Below are positions 1-6,833 of a stretch of DNA of 11,429 nucleotides, in pieces (within the stretch, counting starts at the first letter, position 1; each line of letters starts with the position of its first letter). The stretch comes from Alkalimonas sp. (GTDB lineage Bacteria > Pseudomonadota > Gammaproteobacteria > Enterobacterales > Alteromonadaceae), in NCBI GenBank assembly GCA_022565655.1, contig JAIUMG010000085.1, forward strand, positions 1 through 11,429. Direction: 5' to 3'. A model generated the notes under the pieces. The model searched no databases. It saw only the letters and a program-made list of their open reading frames with translations, and had not been told where the DNA came from. The position numbers were made by a program, and so were the translations under genes.

Positions 1-231
1 ATCCTGGCTCGGGTCTTTCACCTGCACCAGCCGGATTTCATCGTGGATATTTTTCTGCAAACGGATTGGCGGTCGTGGCGTGCCCATTCCGATAGCATTT
101 TCCGGGCACACGGCAATGTAACGCACATGAGGTTGAAGTTGAGTTAAGCAGAACTCGGAGGCTTTATGCCCTCCATCGTAACGAACTTTTTGGCCTAATA
201 AACAAGCGCTGATACCTACGGCTAGCTGCAT
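1..231 (-). CDS. DUF523 (TudS-like) family protein, N-terminal part, cut by window edge
   Basis: An open frame of 77 codons runs from an ATG at 231 to the left edge without a stop. It is therefore the N-terminal part of a longer protein. The translation has the two hallmarks of DUF523: an N-terminal ISACLLG followed by VRYDGGHK (residues 8-23), and CPENAIGMGTPRPPIRL (residues 42-58). Characterised DUF523 members include TudS, a thiouracil desulfurase holding a [4Fe-4S] cluster on three conserved cysteines. Cys10 and Cys42 are likely two of these, and the third would lie beyond the window. In many gammaproteobacteria a DUF523-DUF1722 fusion (YbgA-like) sits next to photolyase, so a DUF1722 domain may follow. 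The start has only a weak AAGAG-type ribosome site. The gene lies after the ihfA terminator, so it must have its own promoter in 232-360, where I see no convincing one. Family assignment is firm; the substrate is unknown. Confidence 0.85.
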   Translation of the reverse strand, partial: MQLAVGISACLLGQKVRYDGGHKASEFCLTQLQPHVRYIAVCPENAIGMGTPRPPIRLQKNIHDEIRLVQVKDPSQD

Positions 232-362
232 GGCATGTCTCTTACAGTAATGAATAGAATACTTTACAGTCTAACCGTTCAGCCGGATCAGTGCTAAACT
301 GATTGATCGCGCCACTTGCTGCAATAGTCATCACATTCGAGCTTGCCCTAGGCTATGTAACC

Positions 363-389
363 AAAAAAACCCACAGTAATGTGGGTTTT
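363..389 (-). terminator. Rho-independent terminator of the pheST-ihfA transcript
   Basis: Perfect 10-bp inverted repeat: AAAACCCACA (366-375) pairs with TGTGGGTTTT (380-389) around a 4-base loop. On the minus strand the stem runs into seven consecutive T (363-369). It begins 33 bases after the ihfA stop codon and separates ihfA from the DUF523 gene, which is read in the same direction. A-runs on both sides make it partly symmetric, so it could also stop rightward transcription. Confidence 0.9.
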
Positions 390-422
390 AAACTCAAAGC
401 ATGAAGCAGCGCAGCATTACCG

Positions 423-722
423 TTACAGGTCTTTACTGGTGCCTTCTTCAACTCTGGACTTCAGCTTCTGCCCCGGTCGAAATGTCACCACACAGCGTGC
501 AGAGATTGGGATATCCTCACCGGTTTTTGGGTTGCGCCCAGGCCGTTGATTTTTGACCCGCAGATCAAAATTACCAAAGCCAGATAGCTTCACTTGCTCA
601 CCGGCTTCCAATGCCCCTCGGATTTCCTCGAAAAAAGCTTCCACAATTAGCTTGGCGTCGCGTTTGCTCACTCCAAACTTGGTAAACAGCCGTTCCGCTA
701 TATCAGCTTTGGTCAGTGCCAT
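423..722 (-). CDS. ihfA: Integration host factor subunit alpha
   Basis: A 99-residue protein, the usual length for IHF alpha. It pairs with IHF beta to form the nucleoid protein that bends DNA sharply. It acts in recombination, sigma54 promoter activation, and replication initiation at oriC. The sequence shows the family core GFGNF (48-52) and the DNA-binding beta arm with RPGRNPKTG (60-68). Pro65, the residue that intercalates between base pairs, is present. The C-terminal body FRPGQKLKSRV is nearly identical to E. coli. One difference from E. coli is Cys at position 77, after Arg76, where E. coli has a second Arg. The start codon lies 2 bases after the pheT stop, and its ribosome site (GAGGGA) lies within the last pheT codons, so the two are probably translationally coupled. 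The classical pheS-pheT-ihfA order is kept. Confidence 0.98.
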   Translation of the reverse strand: MALTKADIAERLFTKFGVSKRDAKLIVEAFFEEIRGALEAGEQVKLSGFGNFDLRVKNQRPGRNPKTGEDIPISARCVVTFRPGQKLKSRVEEGTSKDL

Positions 723-724
723 AG

Positions 725-3112
725 TTATTCCCTCAGCGTTGCGTTGAACTCATTTTTAAGTGCAGCTACCACCTGATCAACAACCTGCTGGATGTCCTTG
801 TCTTCAAGGGTTCGAGCACTATCTTGTAGGGTCAGAGCGATGGCCAGTGACTTAAATCCGTCCGCTACACCCTGCCCGCTATACACGTCAAATAATTTTA
901 GGTCAACCAGTTGATTTCCGCCAACTTTTTTTATAGTAGCAAGAATATCAGCAAAACGCACATTCGATTTAACCACTAAGGCCAAATCTCGCCGGTTGGC
1001 TGGATAGCGCGACAACTCAGTCGCCTGGGCAATCTGTCGGCCTCCTAAAGCATCTAACTCAAGCTCAAATAAAAATGATTTTCCTTTAACGCCCAGCTTA
1101 CGCTCAGCTTCTGGATGCAAAGCGCCCAGCCAGCCAACATGCTGACCAGCCAGCTGGATCGCTGCAGTTTGGCCAGGATGCAAAGCACTGTGCTCCGCCG
1201 GCACAAAATCAAAACGGTGGCCGGCTGATGTTACCGCCAGCAAGGCTTCAACATCCCCCTTCGCATCAAAGAAGTCGTATGGCCGCTCTTCCAGGTTCCA
1301 TTGTCCCTGGCCCAGACCACCCACCAGGATCCCTCCTAGTACCGCAACTTGACGCACCCCATTTTCGGCTTGTTCATCAGGAATAAACTTTAATCCATAT
1401 TCAAACAAACGCAGCTGCAGCTGTTGGCGGTTTTGGTTGTACAACACCGTTTGCAATAAACCAGGCCAGCTGCTTAAGCGCATGGACGACATATCACTGG
1501 AAATTGGATTGGGCAGCATTAACGCATCCGTCTCTGGATGCAAAATGCGTTGTACTTTTGGATCGACAAAGCTGTATGTAATCGCTTCCTGATAACCACG
1601 ATCAACCAAGAGTTGACGCAACCGATTGACGGCAATGTCTGATTCATCAAAGCGACGCATCTTTAGCGATGCCTGAGGTGCCTGGTTGGGGATTTGATTG
1701 TAGCCATACACCCGAGCAACTTCTTCAATCAAATCTTCAGCAATCGCTAAATCAAAACGCCAGGATGGCGTCGTCACCGACCAACCATCAGCCAGCGTTG
1801 TCACCTCTAAGCCTAACTGCTGCAAGATACGCTGTACGGTTGCACCATCTATCTCAATACCCAGTAAGCGCTTCAGGTGGGAAGCTTGTAAGGTGATGCT
1901 TTGCGCTACAGGGAGATGTGCTTCACTAACGGCCTCCACCACCGGCCCGGCCTCACCACCGACAATCTCCAGCAGTAAAGCCGTCGCCCGCTCGATAGCT
2001 GTACGCTGCAATTGTGCATCCACTCCACGCTCATAACGATGAGAAGCATCGGTGTGCAAGCCATACTGACGCGCTTTACCCGCCATAGCTTCAGGTGCGA
2101 AAAAAGCACTCTCCAGAAAAATATCCCGACTTTGTTCCGTAACACCACTGTGCAGGCCACCAAAAATACCGGCCATCGCCATGGCTTTTTCGGCATCGGC
2201 TATCACCAGTGTATCTGGCCGCAAGGTCACTTCAGCTCCATCAAGCAGCACCAGTTTTTCGGCGTCAGCTGCATAACGCACTTGAATGTCCCCTTCCACC
2301 TTGGCGAGATCAAATGCATGCATCGGGTGCCCTAGCTCCAACAAAACGAAGTTGGTGACATCCACCACCGGATCAATCGAGCGCACACCACAACGACGTA
2401 GTTTCTCGACCAGCCACAACGGGCTGCTGACGCCAGGGTTAATGTTGCGAATAACCCGGCCCAGATAACGAGGGCATGCTTCAGGCGCAACCAGCTTGAT
2501 CTGACGCTGCTGCTGATGAGTAGCAGCCACAGCCGGATAGTCGACCGGCTGAAAATCCATAGCATTTAATACCGCCACCTCACGAGCAAGCCCTAAAATA
2601 CCCAGGCAATCGGCTCGGTTGGGCGTTAAATCAACTTCAATGGTTTGATCATCCAGCTGCAAAAACTGGCGTATATCCTGGCCGACCGGAGCTGAGTTTG
2701 GCAGCTCAAAAATACCATCGGATTCTTCCGCCATGCCCAGCTCAGATAGTGAGCACAACATACCCATCGAGGGCTGGCCACGTAACTTGGCCTTCTTAAT
2801 TTTAAAATCACCGGGCAAGACTGCGCCCACTTTGGCTACCGCTACTTTTAAACCAAGTCGGCAATTTTTAGCACCACAGACAATATCCAGCAGCTCGTCA
2901 TCACCCACATTGACCTTGGTGACCTGCAATTTGTCCGCATCCGGGTGCTGAGCACATTCAACCACCTCACCCACCACGACGCCATGGAAGCTGCCAGCAA
3001 CCGGTGTAATGCCATCGACTTCCAAACCAGCCATCGACAATTGATCGGCCAATACTTCAGAGCCGACGGCTGGATTGATCCATTCACGTAACCAACTTTC
3101 ACTAAACTTCAT
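725..3112 (-). CDS. pheT: Phenylalanine--tRNA ligase beta subunit
   Basis: A 795-residue protein, the same length as E. coli PheT. It is the non-catalytic and editing subunit of the alpha2-beta2 synthetase that charges tRNA-Phe in the cytoplasm. Domains in order: an EMAP-II-like tRNA-binding OB fold (about 39-148); the B3/B4 editing domain (about 211-385), with His265 in GHPMHAF and Glu334 in IFLESAFF matching E. coli editing residues His261 and Glu334; the B5 domain (about 402-477); the catalytic-like core (about 485-690); and a C-terminal FDX-ACB anticodon-binding domain (about 702-795) starting at SRYPANRRDLALVV. It starts 15 bases after the pheS stop, with an AGGG ribosome site 8 bases before its ATG. 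No frameshift or missing segment is apparent. It should edit Tyr-tRNA-Phe normally. Confidence 0.98.
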   Translation of the reverse strand: MKFSESWLREWINPAVGSEVLADQLSMAGLEVDGITPVAGSFHGVVVGEVVECAQHPDADKLQVTKVNVGDDELLDIVCGAKNCRLGLKVAVAKVGAVLPGDFKIKKAKLRGQPSMGMLCSLSELGMAEESDGIFELPNSAPVGQDIRQFLQLDDQTIEVDLTPNRADCLGILGLAREVAVLNAMDFQPVDYPAVAATHQQQRQIKLVAPEACPRYLGRVIRNINPGVSSPLWLVEKLRRCGVRSIDPVVDVTNFVLLELGHPMHAFDLAKVEGDIQVRYAADAEKLVLLDGAEVTLRPDTLVIADAEKAMAMAGIFGGLHSGVTEQSRDIFLESAFFAPEAMAGKARQYGLHTDASHRYERGVDAQLQRTAIERATALLLEIVGGEAGPVVEAVSEAHLPVAQSITLQASHLKRLLGIEIDGATVQRILQQLGLEVTTLADGWSVTTPSWRFDLAIAEDLIEEVARVYGYNQIPNQAPQASLKMRRFDESDIAVNRLRQLLVDRGYQEAITYSFVDPKVQRILHPETDALMLPNPISSDMSSMRLSSWPGLLQTVLYNQNRQQLQLRLFEYGLKFIPDEQAENGVRQVAVLGGILVGGLGQGQWNLEERPYDFFDAKGDVEALLAVTSAGHRFDFVPAEHSALHPGQTAAIQLAGQHVGWLGALHPEAERKLGVKGKSFLFELELDALGGRQIAQATELSRYPANRRDLALVVKSNVRFADILATIKKVGGNQLVDLKLFDVYSGQGVADGFKSLAIALTLQDSARTLEDKDIQQVVDQVVAALKNEFNATLRE

Positions 3113-3127
3113 GTCAATCGACCCTGC

Positions 3128-4108
3128 TTATCTGAACTGTTTTAGAAAACGAACATCATTCTCAAAGAATGCACGCAAATCAGTCACGCCATAACGCAAC
3201 ATGGTCAGGCGCTCAACGCCCATCCCAAAGGCAAAACCACTGTACTTGGTCGGGTCGATGCCAACAGAGCGCAGTACATTCGGATGCACCATACCGCAGC
3301 CCAGCACTTCTAGCCACTTGCCGTTTTTACCCATCACATCCACCTCAGCTGAGGGCTCGGTAAATGGGAAAAAAGAAGGCCTAAAACGCACTTGCAGCTC
3401 TTGTTCAAAAAAGTTTTGCAGGAAATCATGCAAAATGCCCTTTAGCTCAGTAAAGCTGACATCGGTATCGACCATCAAACCTTCAACCTGATGAAACATT
3501 GGTGTGTGTGTTTGGTCGTAATCGTTACGATACACCCGCCCTGGAGATATAATGCGCAGCGGCGGTGGCTCGACTTCCATGGTACGGATTTGCACACCTG
3601 ACGTCTGGGTGCGTAGCATCAGTTTCGGGTTGAAGTAAAATGTATCGTGATCGGCCCGGGCCGGGTGATGCTCTGGAATATTCAGTGCATCAAAGTTATG
3701 AAAGTCATCTTCAATTTCCGGGCCCTGCTTGACGCTAAAGCCCAACTCTGCAAAGAAGCTTTCAATACGCTGAATGGTCCGGGTCACCGGGTGCAAACCA
3801 CCGCTTTCAAGCCGACGTCCTGGCAATGTCACGTCAATCCGTTCACCAGCAAGTTTTTCGGCCAGCTGAGCTTGCTGCAAACGTTCGCGTTGCTCATTTA
3901 ACGCCGCCTGCACCTGTTGCTTCAACTCATTAATTTGCTGACCCGCAGCCTTGCGTTGTTCAGGCTCCATACCGCCCAGTGATTTGAGCAGCTCGGTAAT
4001 CCGGCCTTTTTTGCCCATAAAGTCAACTCGCACCTGCTCAAGTTGGGGAATATCCTCAGCAGCTTGAATGGCTTGGGTTGCTTCTGCTAATAATGCGCTC
4101 AGATCCAT
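3128..4108 (-). CDS. pheS: Phenylalanine--tRNA ligase alpha subunit
   Basis: A 326-residue class II aminoacyl-tRNA synthetase catalytic subunit, one residue shorter than E. coli PheS. It activates phenylalanine with ATP and transfers it to tRNA-Phe. Residues 1-90 form the charged N-terminal coiled-coil arm. The catalytic domain follows, with motif 1 near GPEIEDDFHNFDALN, motif 2 at GRVYRNDYDQTHTPMFHQ, and motif 3 at GFAFGMGVERLTMLRYG. Ala293 (in GFAFG) corresponds to E. coli Ala294, which sets the size of the amino-acid pocket, so normal Phe specificity is expected. The ATG at 4108 has a GAGG ribosome site 5 bases upstream. The stop of hda lies only 32 bases before the start. There is no room for a leader peptide or attenuator like E. 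coli pheM, and the usual infC-rpmI-rplT genes are not upstream. Confidence 0.98.
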   Translation of the reverse strand: MDLSALLAEATQAIQAAEDIPQLEQVRVDFMGKKGRITELLKSLGGMEPEQRKAAGQQINELKQQVQAALNEQRERLQQAQLAEKLAGERIDVTLPGRRLESGGLHPVTRTIQRIESFFAELGFSVKQGPEIEDDFHNFDALNIPEHHPARADHDTFYFNPKLMLRTQTSGVQIRTMEVEPPPLRIISPGRVYRNDYDQTHTPMFHQVEGLMVDTDVSFTELKGILHDFLQNFFEQELQVRFRPSFFPFTEPSAEVDVMGKNGKWLEVLGCGMVHPNVLRSVGIDPTKYSGFAFGMGVERLTMLRYGVTDLRAFFENDVRFLKQFR

Positions 4109-4140
4109 GGTTTCCTCAGCTAAACCTAATCAAATAATGT

Positions 4141-4848
4141 TCATTCTTCGTCATCCGATAATACGGCTTTGACAAAAGGAATGGTAATTTTTCGTTGATG
4201 GACAATAGATGCCTGATCCAATCGATCCAGGATCGCCACCAAACTTCGAATATCGCGCTGCTGCCGGTTCAATAAATAACGGGCAACCTCGCTTGGTAAC
4301 TCCATGCCACGCACATGGGCTTTTTGTTGCAATAATGTCTGCTTTTCGCTGTCAGTCAACAAGCGCAACTGATAACTGGTACAGGCTTGTAACCTGGAAA
4401 CCAAATCAGCCAACTCAAAACCCAGTTGGGTTGGAGCCTGGTTGGCCACGATGATCAGGCATTTACCCTGCTCTGTCATGCGATTGTATAAATCAAACAC
4501 TGCAGTTTGCCAGCTGACATCGTCGACAATCGACTGAATATTGTCCAAACAAACCAAATCAAGCTGCTCCAGATTGTCCAAGACTCTGGCATCCAGTTGA
4601 TGCAAGTGTTCCAACGCCAGTAGCTGACTGGTTAAACCCTTTTCCTGAGCATGAACACAAGCCGCATAAAGCAGATGTGATTTACCCGAACCACTGGCGC
4701 CAAACAAAAACAATGGCGGTTGACCAGCAGGCTGCAGCAAGTACTGCTCTATATGTGCCACAGCCGGATGCGATGCCGGGCTGTAAAAGCTTTGCAAGGT
4801 TTCATCGTCGGGCAACGTCACTGGTAACGTGTATTGTGTTGGCTGCAT
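4141..4848 (-). CDS. hda: DnaA regulatory inactivator Hda
   Basis: A 235-residue AAA+ protein related to DnaA domain III. Hda, bound to the DNA-loaded sliding clamp, stimulates ATP hydrolysis by DnaA (regulatory inactivation of DnaA) and prevents over-initiation. Visible features: an N-terminal clamp-binding hexapeptide QYTLPV (5-10); LPDDETLQSF, very like E. coli Hda; Walker A GASGSGKS (50-57); a Walker B-like LVCLDNI (98-104); and Arg152 in LVSRL, aligned with the E. coli arginine finger Arg153. The C-terminal end RDIRSL...RKITIPFVKAVL carries the sensor-2 region. It lacks the DnaA domain IV helix-turn-helix, which separates it from DnaA itself. Its ATG abuts the DUF2066 stop with no gap (TAA then ATG), so translation is likely coupled. 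The DUF2066-hda pairing is known from other gammaproteobacteria; the downstream neighbour pheS is not the usual one. Confidence 0.96.
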   Translation of the reverse strand: MQPTQYTLPVTLPDDETLQSFYSPASHPAVAHIEQYLLQPAGQPPLFLFGASGSGKSHLLYAACVHAQEKGLTSQLLALEHLHQLDARVLDNLEQLDLVCLDNIQSIVDDVSWQTAVFDLYNRMTEQGKCLIIVANQAPTQLGFELADLVSRLQACTSYQLRLLTDSEKQTLLQQKAHVRGMELPSEVARYLLNRQQRDIRSLVAILDRLDQASIVHQRKITIPFVKAVLSDDEE

Positions 4849-5949
4849 TTAACGAGGTTCGAACTGAAGGTATAACCGCTCAACCACGTCAGTTTGTTGT
4901 TCAATTAAACTGACTGACTGAGTCAATTCGGTCGAGTCCAGCGTTAATCGTGGCTCAAGCCCCAGCAATTGCACAAAATCAGTCTGACTGATAGACAGTT
5001 GCAGTTGAGTATCCACATGAGCGGTGGTTCGATGCACTAAATCCACCTGCGAGACCCCAGGAAAACTCTCCAGTAAGCGCTGCAGCGTGACCCAGTCAGA
5101 CCACTGCTGCACTCCGGCAATACGTAACTGCACCGGCACACTCTCATCCAGATAATTCACACTGTAATGGGCAGACAAATGATCTGCTAGCTGCCAGACA
5201 AAGTCATGCAGAACTTTGCTTTGCTCTGGCTGGCTATGCTCAAATCGCAACACCCGTTGTTGCTGGTCTAGTTGCCAGTAAAGTTGCTGCAGCTGCGTCT
5301 CACCATCTGTACTGGCAGACAGCATCACGGCAGTGATCAGATCCGGTTGGTAACGGGCGCTGGCCTGTCGTATCTGCTGCCAAAACCCTGCCCAGACATC
5401 GGTTTCACTCAGATTAACTAAATCATCCATATCGTACAAAGGCCAGATCAGGGGAATACCACGTTCGCTGGCCAGCGAGCTGATTTGACGTACGACCTCG
5501 TGATCAGAACGGCTGATAAAACGGCGGCCGTCTGCGGTTTGCTCAACCAACCAGACTAAGACCTGGGGTCGTCTGTCGCCCCAAACAGCTAGTTGATGTT
5601 GTCGGAAAAACTGTTCCAGCTTTTGTTGATCAACCATGACCCGCAAGGCTGAGCCCTGTTCATTACGAATGGCTTCGAACTGTTTGATGTAGGTATTGGC
5701 ACGTTGCAGCTCTTGCTGCAATGCTGGATGTTCCATCACTTCAGGCTGGCCGGCAATGCGCTGAACCACCTGAAGCAGTGCTTCTCGTTGCCAGGCCTGA
5801 CGCGACTGATCAGCCGACACTTCCGCACTGTATAAATCGGCTATCTGAGTCGCCCAGGCTGGCTGCAACAACAAGGCTGCCAACAGCACATAGCCAGCAG
5901 TCACCAGCAATCGGCTTGGTTGTCTGAACAGTTGAAAAAGTGCTGTCAT
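4849..5949 (-). CDS. DUF2066 domain-containing protein, probably exported
   Basis: A 366-residue protein of unknown function. The first 33 residues form a Sec signal peptide: basic residues Arg9 and Arg13, a hydrophobic stretch of about 14-28, and a probable cleavage after PAWA (Ala33). The mature protein would therefore act in the periplasm. The DUF2066 signature is recognisable at LAVWGDRRPQVLVWLVEQ (about residues 120-137), in the position where relatives carry a WGxRRP-type segment. The remainder is rich in glutamine and leucine. There is no lipobox and no catalytic motif that I recognise. The family is commonly found directly upstream of hda in gammaproteobacteria, as here, though a functional link is not established. 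The ribosome site is weak (GACGGG). A terminator-like hairpin ends only 23 bases before the ATG, so expression may depend on read-through from purC or on a promoter overlapping the hairpin. Confidence 0.88.
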   Translation of the reverse strand: MTALFQLFRQPSRLLVTAGYVLLAALLLQPAWATQIADLYSAEVSADQSRQAWQREALLQVVQRIAGQPEVMEHPALQQELQRANTYIKQFEAIRNEQGSALRVMVDQQKLEQFFRQHQLAVWGDRRPQVLVWLVEQTADGRRFISRSDHEVVRQISSLASERGIPLIWPLYDMDDLVNLSETDVWAGFWQQIRQASARYQPDLITAVMLSASTDGETQLQQLYWQLDQQQRVLRFEHSQPEQSKVLHDFVWQLADHLSAHYSVNYLDESVPVQLRIAGVQQWSDWVTLQRLLESFPGVSQVDLVHRTTAHVDTQLQLSISQTDFVQLLGLEPRLTLDSTELTQSVSLIEQQTDVVERLYLQFEPR

Positions 5950-5964
5950 GGTTTGCCCGTCTAT

Positions 5965-5994
5965 CGAATAAGAAAGCCACCTTGAAGTGGCTTT
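5965..5994 (-). terminator. Terminator-like hairpin after purC
   Basis: Inverted repeat AAAGCCAC (5973-5980) with GTGGCTTT (5987-5994), 6-base loop. On the minus strand the stem ends in TTT and continues CTTATT, an imperfect U-tract. It lies 15 bases after the purC stop and 23 bases before the DUF2066 start codon. The interrupted U-tract suggests partial rather than complete termination. Confidence 0.55.
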
Positions 5995-6009
5995 ATAGTT
6001 GCTACAGAA

Positions 6010-6741
6010 TTAATCGAGGGTCACTCCAAGTCGCCTGGCGACCTCTTCGTAAGCTTCAACGACGCCCCCTAAACCTTGACGAAAGCGATCTTTATCCAGT
6101 TTTTTGCGGGTGGCTTTATCCCACAACCGGCAGCCGTCGGGGGAGAACTCATCTCCCAACACAATTTGGCCCTGAAACACACCAAATTCAAGCTTAAAAT
6201 CAACCAGCAACATGCCCGCTTCATCGAACATGGTGCTCAGCACCTTATTCACTTGCATGGTTAATCCTTTCATTTGCTGCAATTGTTCAGCACTGGCCCA
6301 TCCGAAAGAAACCGCATGCGATTCATTGATCATCGGGTCATGCAAGGCATCATTTTTCAAAAACAACTCAAAGGTTGGCGGCGTCAATGCCATGCCTTCA
6401 TCAACCCCCAGGCGTTTCACCAGCGAGCCAGCGGCATAGTTTCGTACCACACACTCAACCGGGATCATGTCCAACTTTTTTACCAACACTTCATCATCGC
6501 TTAGCAAAGCTTCCACTTGCGTCGGAATACCCGCTTGTTCCAATGCCTGCATAATGAAAAAGTTAAACTTATTATTCACCATGCCTTTGCGAGCTAGTTG
6601 CTCAATGCGCTCACCATCAAATGCAGAGGTATCGTTGCGAAAGTGCAAAATCAATTTATCATCAGCTGTCGTGTGGTAAACGGTTTTGGCTTTACCACGA
6701 TATAATTCGGTTGTTTTCTGAACCGTTGCATGTTGAACCAT
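6010..6741 (-). CDS. purC: Phosphoribosylaminoimidazole-succinocarboxamide synthase (SAICAR synthetase)
   Basis: This enzyme joins aspartate to CAIR with ATP, the eighth step of de novo purine synthesis, in the cytoplasm. The chosen start gives 243 residues, against 237 in E. coli. Family motifs in order: the nucleotide-binding loop YRGKAKTVY near the N-terminus; FRNDTSAFDG; KGMVNNKFN; LDMIPVECVVRNYAAGSLVKRLG; LVDFKLEFG; and LGDEFSPDGCRLWDK, which carries metal/substrate contacts. Two other in-frame starts lie further upstream (ATG at 6756 and TTG at 6762). The ATG at 6741 is preferred because GGAG lies 6 bases before it, while the others follow a T-run with no ribosome site. The gene follows bamC, as in the E. 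coli dapA-bamC-purC cluster. Its leader contains two hairpins and a candidate promoter, described separately. Confidence 0.97.
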   Translation of the reverse strand: MVQHATVQKTTELYRGKAKTVYHTTADDKLILHFRNDTSAFDGERIEQLARKGMVNNKFNFFIMQALEQAGIPTQVEALLSDDEVLVKKLDMIPVECVVRNYAAGSLVKRLGVDEGMALTPPTFELFLKNDALHDPMINESHAVSFGWASAEQLQQMKGLTMQVNKVLSTMFDEAGMLLVDFKLEFGVFQGQIVLGDEFSPDGCRLWDKATRKKLDKDRFRQGLGGVVEAYEEVARRLGVTLD

Positions 6742-6747
6742 GGATGA

Positions 6748-6751
6748 CTCC
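6748..6751 (-). promoter_or_regulatory. Ribosome binding site deciding the purC start
   Basis: GGAG on the minus strand, 6 bases before the ATG at 6741. It lies inside the longer open frame, which argues that the upstream in-frame ATG (6756) and TTG (6762) are not used. Confidence 0.7.
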
Positions 6752-6760
6752 GGCATGAGC

Positions 6761-6799
6761 AAAAAAAATCAGGGCGCAAAGTATAAAGTCCTTTGCGCC
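6761..6799 (-). terminator. Intrinsic terminator (or attenuator) between bamC and purC
   Basis: Minus strand: a 9-bp GC-rich stem formed by GGCGCAAAG (6791-6799) and CTTTGCGCC (6773-6781), 9-base loop, then CTGA and eight T (6761-6768). This is a good rho-independent terminator for transcripts leaving bamC. The end of the U-tract is only about 20 bases before the purC ATG, and the upstream arm can pair alternatively with the 3' arm of the preceding hairpin. Control of read-through into purC is therefore possible. Confidence 0.75.
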
Positions 6800-6807
6800 A
6801 TTCGCAA
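6780..6807 (-). promoter_or_regulatory. Candidate sigma70 promoter for purC
   Basis: Minus strand -10 TATACT (6780-6785, 5 of 6 to consensus) and -35 TTGCGA (6802-6807, 4 of 6) with a 16-base spacer. Transcription would start near 6773, about 30 bases before the purC ATG. The -10 lies inside the terminator stem-loop, so a transcript starting here would lack the upstream arm and escape termination. No good 16-bp PurR operator (CGCAAACGTTTGCG type) is present; only separated CGCAAA/TTTGCG half-sites are seen. Confidence 0.45.
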
Positions 6808-6827
6808 ATCACTTTTTGGTGATTTGC
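6804..6827 (-). repeat. Inverted repeat (hairpin 1) just after bamC
   Basis: GCAAATCAC (6804-6812) and GTGATTTGC (6819-6827) form a perfect 9-bp stem with a 6-base loop. It starts 7 bases after the bamC stop on the minus strand. There is no U-tract directly behind it, so it is not itself a terminator. It could stabilise the 3' end of bamC mRNA or act as the upstream element of an attenuator. Confidence 0.7.
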
Positions 6828-6833
6828 ATCGCT

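Noticed and set aside
232..362. Possible tRNA or regulator gene after ihfA, and a light-regulator (LitR-type) promoter for the DUF523 gene
   Set aside because: No cloverleaf-compatible sequence and no coding frame of note were found. Promoter-like hexamers are weak, and I could not recognise a defined MerR-family operator.
1906..2565. Several 60-107 residue open frames inside pheT on both strands
   Set aside because: All lie within the strongly conserved pheT frame and show no independent family features; they are shadow frames.
6773..6799. PurR operator upstream of purC
   Set aside because: CGCAAA and TTTGCG half-sites are present but are 11 bases apart rather than 2, so they do not form the 16-bp PurR palindrome. 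They are explained by the terminator stem.
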